This document shows positions 8,907 to 18,241 of a DNA stretch of 64,000 nucleotides, piece after piece (within the stretch, counting starts at the first letter, position 1; every line of letters starts with the position of its first letter). The position numbers were made by a program, and so were the translations under genes. This DNA comes from Bacteroidales bacterium. GTDB lineage: Bacteria > Bacteroidota > Bacteroidia > Bacteroidales > Muribaculaceae. A model generated the notes under the pieces. That model saw only the letters and a program-made list of their open reading frames with translations, made no database searches and was not told the origin of the DNA. The DNA is taken from assembly GCA_015061055.1 (NCBI GenBank), contig SUXH01000005.1:83536-147535 (forward strand), in the 5' to 3' direction.

Positions 8907-10271
8907 TTATGGTTGTGTGTTTGTGTTGTCCTTTAAAAGGCGCACTTGTTGCTTGAATTGAGTGCCACGATCTTCGTAACTTTTGAAAAGATCGAAGCTG
9001 GCGCAACAAGGCGATAGTAATACCACGTCGCCGGCAGTTGCAAGTTGTTGGCTCTTTTTGACAGCTTCTTGCATACTTGATGCGTCGGTGATAACATCCA
9101 CTTTCCCATCGAAGAATTTGTGTAGTTTTGAGTTGTCGACACCGAGACAAACGATAGCTTTTACTTTCTCTGTTACGAATTGTTCTATTTCGGAGTAGTC
9201 GTTACCTTTATCTTTCCCGCCAAGAATAAGTATGGTAGGGGCTTGCATACTTTCAAGTGCATACCAACAAGAATTTACGTTGGTAGCTTTGGAATCGTTG
9301 ATGTATTTGACTCCATCGATTGTTTCGACGAATTCGAGTCGGTGCTCGACAGCTTCAAAGTCTTCGAGGGCTTTGCGAATCACATCTTTCTTAATATCAA
9401 GGATTGAAGCTGAAAGTCCGGCCGCCATAGAGTTGAATATGTTGTGGAGACCTTGCAGTGCAAGGTCTTCTCGAGACATTTCAAATTGTCCTGTTTCGGA
9501 AACGAAAATGAGTTCTCCGTCTTTAATGTAGGCTTTGGAATCCGAAGATTGATTGGTTGAGAATGGATATATTTTTGCTTCTATTTTGAGATTTTTGAGT
9601 TGTGCAGCAATGATAGGGTCGTCTTCCCAAAAGATGAAAGAATCTTGTTTGGTCTGGTTGCGAATGATGCGGAACTTGGCAGCGATGTAATTTTCCATCT
9701 TGTAGTCGTAACGGTCGAGATGGTCGGGGGTGATGTTCATAAGCACCGCAATGTTGGCTTTGAACTCATACATATTGTCGAGTTGGAAGCTACTCAACTC
9801 GATTACATACACATCGTGTTGCTCGGTGGCTACTTGATACGCGAGGCTCTTTCCGACATTGCCGGCAAGTCCTACGTTGAGTCCGGCTTCTTGCAAAATG
9901 TGGTAGGTGAGCATTGTAGTAGTGGTCTTACCATTACTACCGGTGATACACACCATTTTTGCGTCGGTGTATCGTCCTGCAAATTCGATTTCGGAAATCA
10001 CAGGAATGTTCTTGCCCGCCACTTTCAGCATAATGGGAGCATTGTCGGGAATACCGGGACTCTTGATAACTTCGTCGGCCATAAGTATAATGTCCTCAGA
10101 GTGTTGCCCTTCTTCCCAATTAATGTTATATTGATTGAGTTTTTCTTTGTATTTTGGAGCGATTTTACCCATATCGCTCAACCATACGTTGAACCCTTTA
10201 ACTTTTGCCAAGATTGCTGCACCTGTGCCACTTTCTCCTGCGCCAAGCACAACGATACGCTTTGTAGTCAT
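8907..10271 (-). CDS. murD: UDP-MurNAc-L-Ala--D-glutamate ligase
   Basis: Adds D-glutamate to UDP-MurNAc-L-Ala. The N-terminal domain begins VVLGAGESGTGAAILAK; the Mur-ligase P-loop is TGSNGKTTTTMLTYH near residue 112; NITPDHLDRY and the C-terminal YINDSKATNVNS (substrate carboxylate binding) are diagnostic for MurD. Length is 454 residues, typical for the family. Its ATG shares a base with the mraY stop at 10271, so the two genes are probably translationally coupled. Confidence 0.97.
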   Translation of the reverse strand: MTTKRIVVLGAGESGTGAAILAKVKGFNVWLSDMGKIAPKYKEKLNQYNINWEEGQHSEDIILMADEVIKSPGIPDNAPIMLKVAGKNIPVISEIEFAGRYTDAKMVCITGSNGKTTTTMLTYHILQEAGLNVGLAGNVGKSLAYQVATEQHDVYVIELSSFQLDNMYEFKANIAVLMNITPDHLDRYDYKMENYIAAKFRIIRNQTKQDSFIFWEDDPIIAAQLKNLKIEAKIYPFSTNQSSDSKAYIKDGELIFVSETGQFEMSREDLALQGLHNIFNSMAAGLSASILDIKKDVIRKALEDFEAVEHRLEFVETIDGVKYINDSKATNVNSCWYALESMQAPTILILGGKDKGNDYSEIEQFVTEKVKAIVCLGVDNSKLHKFFDGKVDVITDASSMQEAVKKSQQLATAGDVVLLSPCCASFDLFKSYEDRGTQFKQQVRLLKDNTNTQP

Positions 10272-11533
10272 TATCTGATTTTTAGAGTTACGAATGTTAG
10301 TACTGCTAAAAGTATACCAATGATAAAAAATCTCATAGTGATTTTATTCTCGTGAACCGATGTTTTAGGTTTGTTGAACATAACAAATCCTTCGGTTGTG
10401 GCATTTCTTTGGAAATGGTGATGAATAGGAGTCATCTTGAATATGCGTCGTCCTTCGCCATATTTCTTCTTGGTGTATTTGAAATAAGAAGTTTGTAATA
10501 TGACCGAAAGGCTCTCGATGAGGAAGATTCCGCAAAGGATAGGAATAAGCAATTCCTTGCGTATCAACACCGCAAACACTGCAATGATACCACCGAGAGT
10601 CAGACTCCCGGTGTCGCCCATAAACACTTGTGCGGGATAAGCATTGTACCACAAGAAACCAATAGTAGCACCTATAAATGCCGCTGCAAATACAGTGAGT
10701 TCTTCGCTACCGGGAATATACATAATATTGAGATAGGAAGAATAGATTACGTTACCTCCGAGATAGCACATAATGGCGAGCGATGATCCTATTATGGCAG
10801 ATGTGCCGGTGGCAAGTCCGTCGATTCCGTCGGTGAGGTTGGCTCCGTTGCTCACAGCAATGATAATGAATGTAACTACTATTATGAACACAATCCAACC
10901 ACCAGTTTGTGCGTGTTCACCCATCCATTTTGTGAGCGAAGCATAGTCGAAGTTGTTGTTTTTTACAAAAGGAATGGTGGTTTGAGTTGATTTTATATTT
11001 TCGGCTTTGTATTCGATAACCATTTCATGAGTAGTCTTATTCTCTATCTCAACATTCTCACGCATAACGATATCGGGGCTTAAGTACATGGTCAATCCTA
11101 CGATAAGTCCGAGTCCGAGTTGACCGAAAATCTTATATTTCCCTTTTAACCCGTCTTTGTTGTGTCGAGCAATCTTGAGGTAATCGTCGAGAAGTCCCAC
11201 AACTCCAAGCCACACAGTGGTTATAATCATAAGAATCATATATATGTTGTTGAGCTTGCCTAATAGTAAGCAGGGTACCAGGATTGCTATGATTATGATG
11301 ATACCCCCCATGGTAGGAGTACCCTTTTTGTTTATTTGTCCTTCAAGTCCGAGGTCGCGCACAATTTCGCCTATTTGCATAAGTTGCAGTCGCTCGATGA
11401 TGCGCTTGCCTATTACCATTGAGATGAAAAGAGATAAAATCAGTGCCATTCCGGAACGAAAAGTGATGTAGCTCATCAATCGCATACCGGGAATATCGTA
11501 GTTGTTGAGTAATTCAGTGAGGTGATATAACAT
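10271..11533 (-). CDS. mraY: Phospho-MurNAc-pentapeptide translocase
   Basis: Polytopic membrane enzyme that joins phospho-MurNAc-pentapeptide to undecaprenyl phosphate, making lipid I. Ten hydrophobic helices can be traced. Catalytic-region motifs are [23 protein letters not shown] near 45-60, GLLDDYLKI near 118, [12 protein letters not shown] near 235, and [12 protein letters not shown] and TPIHHHFQ further on. At 420 residues it is longer than the roughly 360 of E. coli, through an insertion at about residues 155-215 between membrane helices, usual in Bacteroidetes. Confidence 0.97.
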   Translation of the reverse strand: MLYHLTELLNNYDIPGMRLMSYITFRSGMALILSLFISMVIGKRIIERLQLMQIGEIVRDLGLEGQINKKGTPTMGGIIIIIAILVPCLLLGKLNNIYMILMIITTVWLGVVGLLDDYLKIARHNKDGLKGKYKIFGQLGLGLIVGLTMYLSPDIVMRENVEIENKTTHEMVIEYKAENIKSTQTTIPFVKNNNFDYASLTKWMGEHAQTGGWIVFIIVVTFIIIAVSNGANLTDGIDGLATGTSAIIGSSLAIMCYLGGNVIYSSYLNIMYIPGSEELTVFAAAFIGATIGFLWYNAYPAQVFMGDTGSLTLGGIIAVFAVLIRKELLIPILCGIFLIESLSVILQTSYFKYTKKKYGEGRRIFKMTPIHHHFQRNATTEGFVMFNKPKTSVHENKITMRFFIIGILLAVLTFVTLKIR

Positions 11534-11547
11534 AGTGCTGATTGGAA

Positions 11548-13011
11548 TTATCTTTCGTTGTTAAAAATATCGGTTAATACTTCTTTGTCGTCGAAATGAT
11601 GTTTTACGCCTTTGATTTCTTGATAATCTTCGTGTCCTTTGCCTGCCACAAGCACCACATCGCCATTCTTGGCCAATATAGTGGCTGTGCGTATAGCGTC
11701 CTTGCGATCGGTGATTTTCAGTGTGCGTTGTTTTAGCTCAGAGTCCAACCCTTCCTCCATATCGTGCAGAATGTCTTCGGGTTCTTCATCGCGAGGATTG
11801 TCGGAAGTGAGTACTACTTTGTCGCTGCGAAGAGCCGCTTCTCGTGCCATAATAGGACGTTTTCCTTTGTCACGATTGCCGCCTGCTCCTACTACGGTGA
11901 TTATGTTACCGCTTTTCCCAATAACGTCTTTGATTGAATCGAGAACATTAATGAGAGCATCGGGAGTGTGGGCATAATCGACGATTGCAGTGTATCCTCG
12001 AGGTGAGACGAGTGTCTGGAATCGTCCTGCTACAGGCACAAGTTGTGTCATAGCCACAAGAACATCATGACTATCGCACCCAAGTTGCATGGCTGCTCCG
12101 TATACTGCAAGCAGGTTGTAAGCATTGAAACGTCCTGTGAACATTACTTCGATGTCGTGTCCGTTGATTCGTAATGAAGTACCATTGAGTCGGCTTTCCA
12201 AAATTTTGCATTTGTAGTAAGCCATCGATTGCAATGAATATGTGAGTTTACGAGCAGCGGTGTTTTGAATCATATATGAACCGGCTTTGTCGTCGGCATT
12301 AATGAGAGCAAATGCACTCTTAGGCAATAGGTCGAAGAACATCTTCTTGGCGTTCATATAATTCATTACCGTCTTGTGATAGTCGAGGTGGTCGCGAGTG
12401 AGATTAGTGAATACGGCACCTGAGAATGTAAGTCCGTCGATGCGGTGTTGAGTACATGCGTGTGAACTTACTTCCATAAAGGCGTATTTACAACCGGCTT
12501 CGACCATTTCGTTGAGCATTCGACATAGCGAAAGAGGGTCGGGGGTGGTTTGTTCGGCAGGAATCACTGTCTTGTCGATGATATTGCATACAGTGGACAA
12601 TAATCCGGCTTTCTCACCCATAAGTTGCATAAGTTCGTAAAGCAGGGTTGCTGTAGTGGTCTTACCGTTGGTGCCTGTTACACCCACAAGTTTCAGGCGT
12701 GTAGAAGGATAGTTGTACCACCAAGCAGCGATGTGTGCAAGCGCGATTGTGCTATCTTTCACCACGATGTAGCACACACTGTCGTCAATCTTGTCGGGTA
12801 GGACTTCGCATACTATTACGCCTGCGCCTTTCGCGATAACATCGGGGATGAAACGATGTGCGTCAACATTAACACCATTGACCGCTACAAATAGCGAACC
12901 TACGGATACTTTGCGTGAGTCGCAAACCACATCGGTTACAACTTTGTTGTTGGCTCCGATGGTTTTTATAATTGGTATTGTAACTAATAGTCCTGTTAAG
13001 TCCTTTTCCAT
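11548..13011 (-). CDS. murE: UDP-MurNAc-tripeptide synthetase (meso-DAP type)
   Basis: Adds the third stem-peptide residue. The P-loop is [17 protein letters not shown] near 110. The C-terminal domain has the motif DNPR ([14 protein letters not shown], near 405), which in MurE enzymes marks meso-diaminopimelate as substrate rather than lysine, so the cell wall is probably of the DAP type. Other Mur-ligase signatures are [15 protein letters not shown] and [10 protein letters not shown]. Length 487 is normal. It lies 14 bases upstream of mraY and directly after the PBP gene. Confidence 0.97.
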   Translation of the reverse strand: MEKDLTGLLVTIPIIKTIGANNKVVTDVVCDSRKVSVGSLFVAVNGVNVDAHRFIPDVIAKGAGVIVCEVLPDKIDDSVCYIVVKDSTIALAHIAAWWYNYPSTRLKLVGVTGTNGKTTTATLLYELMQLMGEKAGLLSTVCNIIDKTVIPAEQTTPDPLSLCRMLNEMVEAGCKYAFMEVSSHACTQHRIDGLTFSGAVFTNLTRDHLDYHKTVMNYMNAKKMFFDLLPKSAFALINADDKAGSYMIQNTAARKLTYSLQSMAYYKCKILESRLNGTSLRINGHDIEVMFTGRFNAYNLLAVYGAAMQLGCDSHDVLVAMTQLVPVAGRFQTLVSPRGYTAIVDYAHTPDALINVLDSIKDVIGKSGNIITVVGAGGNRDKGKRPIMAREAALRSDKVVLTSDNPRDEEPEDILHDMEEGLDSELKQRTLKITDRKDAIRTATILAKNGDVVLVAGKGHEDYQEIKGVKHHFDDKEVLTDIFNNER

Positions 13012-13015
13012 AAAA

Positions 13016-15220
13016 TTACTTGTATAATCCTAATGTGAGTATAATTTCTTTTTTGTTATTATTGTCGTTGTCGGAGTGTGCAAACTGTTGTTTTACGACA
13101 ACACCTGTTCCGTTTAGTTTTACAGAGAAACCTTTGTTCTCAAGTATAGATATTGCATCTCTTGCAGTAAGTCCCATCACGTTAGGCATACCGCTATCGA
13201 TTTTTACGGCTTGTGGAGCCACTGTGTGGGTGTTGTTTATGCCTAAGTCGGAGAGTGCTTTAGATTTGTTTCCGTTGGCACTGCGGAAAACGTGAGCTGT
13301 TTTTTGCGGATTACTGTTTTTCTCGTTATAATCGGAATTTTTTCCGAGCAATCCTCGAGCATACATTCTGAGGGCAGTGTTTTTGAGAACAAAACCACTG
13401 CTGCGTGCCGCTCCTCGATTAGCACCCGAGATAAGTACCATACAAGTGTATTTAGGATTTTCGTAAGGGAAGAATCCACAAAAAGCAAGTCGTTTCTTGT
13501 TGGTGTATTTTCCGTCTTTCAACACATAGCAAGTACCTGTTTTGCCTGCAATCTCGACGTCGGAGTCTTTGAGAGCTTGAGCCGTTCCGTATTTCCCCCA
13601 CACCACGTCACGCAACATAGATCGCACTTTGGCAGCGTTTTCGGGAGAACACACTTGGTCGCGTATGTAGGTTTCGGGAACAATGGAGTCTACGATGCCA
13701 TCGTGCATAAAGCGATCAATAAGTCGAGGGCGGATGTATTTTCCGTCGTTGGCGATAGCATTGTAGAAAGCAAGAGTGCATAGAGGAGGAATCTCGGTAG
13801 AGTATCCGTAACACATACGAGTGAGTGCCACTCGGTCCCAATTCTTGTTGCCAAGTTTGGCAATTCTAGGAGTTCTCTCCCACGCAATACCTGTTTTCAG
13901 CGGCTCGAAGAATCCCATTGCTTCAAGGTCTTGGCGATACTTATCGGGCTCTTTTTCGTATCCACGAAGAATTACTTTGGCCATACCGATGTTGGATGAT
14001 GATTCGATGATTTGATGAACAGGCATAGAACTGTATCCATGAGCATCGGTAATAGGTCTTGAATGACCGTAAGCGAAAGAGTGTCCTGTGGAGATTATTT
14101 CATTAACATTTTTCACAAGTCCTTTTTCGAGAGCAAGAGTCATAGAAATAACTTTCATCACCGAACCTGGTTCGTATCCTAATGCTGCGTGCATAAGACC
14201 ATGTTCGGTAAAGTCTTTCGATTTGTTTCGATTTAGACTTGTAATAGCTTTTATTTTTCCTGTTTTCACTTCCATAAGTATTGCCGTACCCCAATCAGCG
14301 TCACATTCGTCGCACATTTTGGTTAATTCTTCTTCCAGAATGTCTTGGATGTCGATGTTGATAGTGGTCATTATATCATAGCCGCTTTGTGCTACTTCGG
14401 TTTCCCAATTCACGATGCGTCCTGTGAGCTGTTCGGTCTTGGTTTTGCCATGAGTACCGAAAAGCAGAGGGTCGAGTGCGCGTTCAAGACCTGTGATGCC
14501 ATGTAGTTCGGCAAATGTGTCGGTAACGAGAACTTTACCGCTATCGCTCATTGTTTCGTAAGTGCGAGCTACAGAGTCCATATGTAATTGTCCGATACTT
14601 AGAGAAGCTGTCTTTCCGAAAGGCTTGACACGTTGGCTGCTAATGGTGTAGGTGAAACCAGTTTGAGCCTTTTTGCCTTTTAAGAAAGGGAAGGATGCAA
14701 TGCGTAGGTATTCATGACGTGAAAGTTTTTTGAATAAAATGTGGTATCGATGTCGACACCCTGTAGTGTCTTTTCCATGCTTCAAACGATATTCTTTGAT
14801 AGCCATAGTGCGCTCGTCGATACCGCAAAATTTCTCCATAAGAATTTGTCGCCATTCTTTTGCTGTGCGCTTATCGCCATGTTCTTTACTGAAAACAGCG
14901 AGACTGTCGCACAAGTCGTTTAGCCCCTCTTTGAATTTTTTTGAGGAGAATCCTTCGGCTTGCCAGTCGATATAAGGATTGTAGTATTCCACCGTAGCGG
15001 CGAGTACTGCACCATTGTCGGCAAGTATTTGTCCGCGGTGAGGTTGTGTGAGCTTTGTTCTTAACAAAATTCGGTCGGCTTTCTCATTCCACTTCGGAGC
15101 CTGAACCCAAGTAGTTCTTACAAGGCAAAAAACGATTGCAAGCGCTACTAATACAAAAATCGTAAGCACTATGTTGTAGCGACTTAAGATGTGATACTTG
15201 TTTTTCTTTTTTTTAGCCAT
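13016..15220 (-). CDS. ftsI: Division transpeptidase with PASTA domain (FtsI/PBP3-type)
   Basis: Class B penicillin-binding protein that crosslinks septal peptidoglycan, partner of FtsW. A cytoplasmic Lys-rich start leads into one membrane helix (about residues 15-35). The pedestal domain follows. The transpeptidase carries SVMK (SxxK with the catalytic Ser, in ALGYEPGSVMKVISM), SSN (IIESSSNIGMAKV) and KTGT (EIAGKTGTCYV). One PASTA domain closes the protein (MPNVMGLTARDAISIL onward, about 670-734), unlike E. coli FtsI. Length 734. It lies five bases downstream of the ftsL-like gene. Confidence 0.96.
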   Translation of the reverse strand: MAKKKKNKYHILSRYNIVLTIFVLVALAIVFCLVRTTWVQAPKWNEKADRILLRTKLTQPHRGQILADNGAVLAATVEYYNPYIDWQAEGFSSKKFKEGLNDLCDSLAVFSKEHGDKRTAKEWRQILMEKFCGIDERTMAIKEYRLKHGKDTTGCRHRYHILFKKLSRHEYLRIASFPFLKGKKAQTGFTYTISSQRVKPFGKTASLSIGQLHMDSVARTYETMSDSGKVLVTDTFAELHGITGLERALDPLLFGTHGKTKTEQLTGRIVNWETEVAQSGYDIMTTINIDIQDILEEELTKMCDECDADWGTAILMEVKTGKIKAITSLNRNKSKDFTEHGLMHAALGYEPGSVMKVISMTLALEKGLVKNVNEIISTGHSFAYGHSRPITDAHGYSSMPVHQIIESSSNIGMAKVILRGYEKEPDKYRQDLEAMGFFEPLKTGIAWERTPRIAKLGNKNWDRVALTRMCYGYSTEIPPLCTLAFYNAIANDGKYIRPRLIDRFMHDGIVDSIVPETYIRDQVCSPENAAKVRSMLRDVVWGKYGTAQALKDSDVEIAGKTGTCYVLKDGKYTNKKRLAFCGFFPYENPKYTCMVLISGANRGAARSSGFVLKNTALRMYARGLLGKNSDYNEKNSNPQKTAHVFRSANGNKSKALSDLGINNTHTVAPQAVKIDSGMPNVMGLTARDAISILENKGFSVKLNGTGVVVKQQFAHSDNDNNNKKEIILTLGLYK

Positions 15221-15225
15221 AATAT

Positions 15226-15567
15226 TTATTTTCCTTTAAGATTGAATGCCGGTTGTTCGGGAGTGGAGAGTTTGAGTTGCATAGAGTCGGCAAGCGACTT
15301 GACGCGAGCTTCTCTCACTTGTGTTTTGTATTCTGCCGAAGCTCTTACGCTCTCGGTGCGTGCGCTCTGCATTTGTTGTTTCAAATTAAGAATTTCTTCT
15401 TTTTCGAGCAGGTTGGTGTATTTTGTAGAGATGTAAATAAAGCAGAAAGCTATCACCCAAATAATCGTAAATTTGTGTTTATAGAAAAAATCTATATTTA
15501 TGGGTTCTACATCCCCTTTTTTTATTTGCTTAACAGTAGCATGTAGCGAGTTGAGAATTTTCTTCAT
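15226..15567 (-). CDS. ftsL: FtsL-like division protein
   Basis: A protein of 113 residues with a cytoplasmic start, one membrane helix (about 34-52, IIWVIAFCFIYISTKYTN) and a following coiled-coil-prone stretch (about 55-95, rich in Glu, Lys, Gln and Ala). This layout and its place between rsmH and the PBP gene fit the small bitopic protein FtsL, which activates FtsWI through FtsQ and FtsB partners. There is little sequence similarity to proteobacterial FtsL, so the call rests on topology and gene order. Confidence 0.85.
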   Translation of the reverse strand: MKKILNSLHATVKQIKKGDVEPINIDFFYKHKFTIIWVIAFCFIYISTKYTNLLEKEEILNLKQQMQSARTESVRASAEYKTQVREARVKSLADSMQLKLSTPEQPAFNLKGK

Positions 15568-15594
15568 TGCTGTGTGTTGTTGTCTTGTGTGTTG

Positions 15595-16503
15595 TTAAAG
15601 TTTCTCGGCTATTCTCAATTTTGCGCTTCGTGAGCGTGGGTTACGTTCCACTTCTTCGGGTGAAGCGACAATGACTTTGTTGTTGATGAGTTTGAAAGGA
15701 GAAGTTGAGCGTCCGAAAAAGTCTTTCTCCATTTTCCCCTCGATATTACCTGTCTTGAAGAAATTCTTAACAAGTCGGTCTTCGAGTGAGTGGTAAGTGA
15801 GTACAACGAATCGACCTCCCGGTTTCAATACTTTGAGAGATTGTTGCAAGAGAGATTTGAGAACTTCGATTTCGTTGTTAACTTCGATACGTAATGCTTG
15901 GAAAACCAAAATAGCTTCTTTCTTCTCTTGTCGAGGATTGAGACAAGGCGTGATTACGTCGATAAGTTCGCCTGTGGTGGTGATAGGTTTTGATTCTCGT
16001 GCCTTTACGATTGCAGCTGCAATTCTTCGTGATGATTTGAGTTCGCCGTAAAGGTAGAAAATCTGCGCAAGTTGTTCTTCAGAGTAGTTTGCTATCACCC
16101 ATTGTGCGTCTTTGTCGGCATTTTGGTTCATTCTCATATCCAATTTGCCATTGAATCGTATCGAAAATCCGCGATCACATTCGTCGAAGTGGTGGAAAGA
16201 TACTCCAAGGTCGGCCATAATGCCATCGAAACCGTCTTCGTTGTAGTATCTCATAAAATTTGAGATAAAAGCGAAGTTGCTGTATACAAATGTAAATTTG
16301 GGGTCGTCTATAGCATTAGCTATAGCATCCTTGTCTTGGTCGAAACCATATAATCTTCCCTTGTCTCCCAATCGTTCCATAATGGCTCTTGAGTGACCTC
16401 CCGCACCAAAAGTAACGTCGGCATAAATGCCGTCGGGCTTAATATTAAGCCCCTCAATGCAAGGGGTTAGCAGGGCGGGTATGTGATAAACGGTTTCGCT
16501 CAT
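15595..16503 (-). CDS. rsmH: 16S rRNA m4C1402 methyltransferase
   Basis: SAM-dependent methyltransferase acting on the N4 of C1402 in 16S rRNA (older name MraW). Diagnostic parts are YHIPALLTPCIEGL at the start, the SAM loop DVTFGAGGHSRAI near 28-40, GIMADLGVSFHHFDECDRGFS near 95-115, and near the end FVVLTYHSLEDRLVKNF and the Arg-rich NPRSRSAKLRIAE. Length 302. It is the first gene of the dcw cluster here; the mraZ gene that usually precedes it is not present in the 250 bases upstream. Confidence 0.97.
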   Translation of the reverse strand: MSETVYHIPALLTPCIEGLNIKPDGIYADVTFGAGGHSRAIMERLGDKGRLYGFDQDKDAIANAIDDPKFTFVYSNFAFISNFMRYYNEDGFDGIMADLGVSFHHFDECDRGFSIRFNGKLDMRMNQNADKDAQWVIANYSEEQLAQIFYLYGELKSSRRIAAAIVKARESKPITTTGELIDVITPCLNPRQEKKEAILVFQALRIEVNNEIEVLKSLLQQSLKVLKPGGRFVVLTYHSLEDRLVKNFFKTGNIEGKMEKDFFGRSTSPFKLINNKVIVASPEEVERNPRSRSAKLRIAEKL

Positions 16504-16600
16504 ATTGTAATCGCTTGAAAATCAGTAATAAAAAATTGATTAAGCATAGTTGTGAATTGTCATTTGAGAATGATGTAAAACTATGCAGTTAAAACGCTTG

Positions 16601-16633
16601 TAAAGTTAAGAATTATTTTTGAGAGTTCACAAA
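16601..16633 (-). promoter_or_regulatory. Promoter of the dcw cluster
   Basis: Read on the minus strand there is a -33 TTTG (16630-16633) followed after 21 bases by TAACTTTA (16601-16608), close to the Bacteroidetes pattern TTTG/TAnnTTTG. It lies about 100 bases upstream of rsmH and downstream of the sirtuin terminator, so it is the likely start point of the division operon. Confidence 0.5.
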
Positions 16634-16662
16634 TGCAAACACAGCTTTTTTATACATTATTA

Positions 16663-16708
16663 TAAAAAAGTTATCAACAACCCAATTATAGCAAAATTGA
16701 GTTGTTGA
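16663..16708 (-). terminator. Intrinsic terminator of the sirtuin gene
   Basis: Arms 16674-16686 and 16696-16708 pair over 13 positions with one mismatch. Read on the minus strand, a run of six T follows the hairpin (16664-16669). It lies just after the sirtuin stop codon and separates that gene from the dcw promoter. Confidence 0.65.
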
Positions 16709-16755
16709 TTTAGAAATGTAAATTCGTTAAAAAGCAGTTGTGTTTCCGACGAATT

Positions 16756-17457
16756 TCAGAGGTAATTTTTGCGTAAAATTTCGGCAAGTTCAGCCACACC
16801 TTCGGAGGCTTTTTTTGCTATGTAATTGATATCTTTGTTGGATGTAGTAACGATAGTGGGCTTGGGATCGATGTAGTATATCGGAACTTCAGGGCGAGTG
16901 TAATGTAGTAGAGAAGCAGCCGGGTAAACGGCTAAGGATGTGCCTATTACGACGAAAATGTCGGCTTCTCGAGTTAATTGTGTCGCCGGTTCGAAGTTGG
17001 GTACGTCTTCTTGGAAAAATACAATGTGAGGACGCACCGGGTCACCATAAGAGTCGCGTGTTTCGAGTGAAGTGTGAATGTCGGGTGGTGTTAATTCGTA
17101 AACTCGTTCGGGGTGAGTCATCGAACGGATTTTCATAAGTTCGCCATGTAAGTGCAGAACATTGGTTGAACCTGCTCTTTCGTGTAGATTGTCAACGTTT
17201 TGAGTGATGATGCGTACATCGAAATCGTTCTCTAATTCTTTGAGAATCAAGTGTGCCGCATTAGGTTGCACTGAGAGTAATTGGTCGCGACGAGCATTGT
17301 AGAACTGATGCACAAGTGCAGGATTTTCGCGAAAACCGTCGGCACTTGCCACTTTCATAACAGGATAATTTTCCCATAATCCTCCGGTATCACGAAAAGT
17401 TTTTACGCCACTTTCGGCACTGATGCCGGCTCCTGTAGAAATTACTAATTTTTTCAT
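16756..17457 (-). CDS. cobB: Sirtuin-type NAD-dependent protein deacylase
   Basis: Removes acyl groups from protein lysines using NAD. The NAD-binding start is ISTGAGISAESGV (6-18) with TFRD, followed by QNVDN (86-90) and the catalytic His104 in LHLHGEL; GTSLAVYPAASL lies near 188. Y53 and R56 make the YxxR motif that in Sirt5 and CobB recognises acidic acyl groups such as succinyl-lysine, so desuccinylation is possible (inference). The protein has no cysteine, so the four-Cys zinc site of classical sirtuins is missing; the segment that should hold it is short. It is divergent from the FKBP gene at 17611 and has its own terminator. Confidence 0.9.
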   Translation of the reverse strand: MKKLVISTGAGISAESGVKTFRDTGGLWENYPVMKVASADGFRENPALVHQFYNARRDQLLSVQPNAAHLILKELENDFDVRIITQNVDNLHERAGSTNVLHLHGELMKIRSMTHPERVYELTPPDIHTSLETRDSYGDPVRPHIVFFQEDVPNFEPATQLTREADIFVVIGTSLAVYPAASLLHYTRPEVPIYYIDPKPTIVTTSNKDINYIAKKASEGVAELAEILRKNYL

Positions 17458-17545
17458 AATAAAAAGTTTTGAAATTGTGTGTTTAAGGATAAAAAAATAT
17501 ATAAAATGTTGATTTTACCACAAATTTAATATTTTTTATTCAAAT

Positions 17546-17580
17546 TATTGTAATCAGAATATTAATAAAGGCTAACTTTG
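17546..17580 (+). promoter_or_regulatory. Promoter of the first FKBP gene
   Basis: TAACTTTG at 17573-17580 matches the Bacteroidetes -7 box. A TATTG at 17546-17550, 22 bases upstream, is a partial -33. The start codon at 17611 is 30 bases downstream. Confidence 0.45.
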
Positions 17581-17610
17581 CAACTTGATATTAATTAAAA
17601 TTAGAAAATA

Positions 17611-18207
17611 ATGGCAGAAATGGATAAATTGAGCTATGCTTTGGGTTTGAGCATGGGAAATAACTTTCAACGTTCAGGAGTTAGAAAGTTGAATGCCGAT
17701 GAATTTGCGGCAGCATTGAAAGCTGTGTATGGAGAAGGCGAAATGCTTATGACTTACGAAGAAGCAAAGCAAGTGGTAAATGATTATTTTACACAATTGG
17801 AAGAAGATACACGCCTTGCAAACAAAAAGGCTTGTGAAGTGTTCTTGCAAGAAAATGCAAAGCGTCCCGAAGTGAAGGTTACAGAATCGGGCTTGCAATA
17901 CCAGATAGTGAAAGAGGGTGAAGGAGAATCGCCTAAGGCTACCGATACGGTAAAGGTACACTACACCGGTTGCTTGATTGACGGAAAGGTGTTTGATAGC
18001 TCTGTGCAACGCGGAGAACCTGCCGTATTTGGAGTAAACCAAGTTATACCGGGATGGGTGGAAGCCTTGCAAATGATGAAACCGGGTGCAGAATGGCGCT
18101 TGTTTATCCCTTCAAATCTTGCATACGGATCAAATGGTGCCGGTCCGCTAATCGGTCCTGATACTGCATTGATTTTTGATGTACAGCTAATAGAGATTGT
18201 GAAATAA
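17611..18207 (+). CDS. FKBP-type peptidyl-prolyl isomerase
   Basis: Speeds cis-trans isomerisation of prolyl bonds. The N-terminal helical FKBP_N region (MDKLSYALGLSMGNNFQRSG onward, to about 90) serves for dimerisation in Mip/FkpA-type proteins. The FKBP domain (about 100-198) contains TVKVHYTGCLIDGKVFDSS, VIPGWVEALQMMKPGAEW and IPSNLAYG, all standard active-site strands. No signal peptide is visible, so it is likely cytoplasmic, in contrast to the lipoprotein paralogue 34 bases downstream, with which it probably forms an operon. Confidence 0.93.
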   Translation: MAEMDKLSYALGLSMGNNFQRSGVRKLNADEFAAALKAVYGEGEMLMTYEEAKQVVNDYFTQLEEDTRLANKKACEVFLQENAKRPEVKVTESGLQYQIVKEGEGESPKATDTVKVHYTGCLIDGKVFDSSVQRGEPAVFGVNQVIPGWVEALQMMKPGAEWRLFIPSNLAYGSNGAGPLIGPDTALIFDVQLIEIVK

Positions 18208-18241
18208 AATTATTTAAAAATTATAATTTATAGAATTAATT

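Noticed and set aside
8896..9150. 85-residue N-terminal extension of FtsW
   Set aside because: It overlaps murD in another frame and has a composition unlike a membrane protein; the ATG at 8895 gives the family start.
16671..16680. DnaA-box-like TTATCAACA, possible replication origin
   Set aside because: Single copy, part of the hairpin arm of the sirtuin terminator, and no dnaA, dnaN or box cluster nearby.
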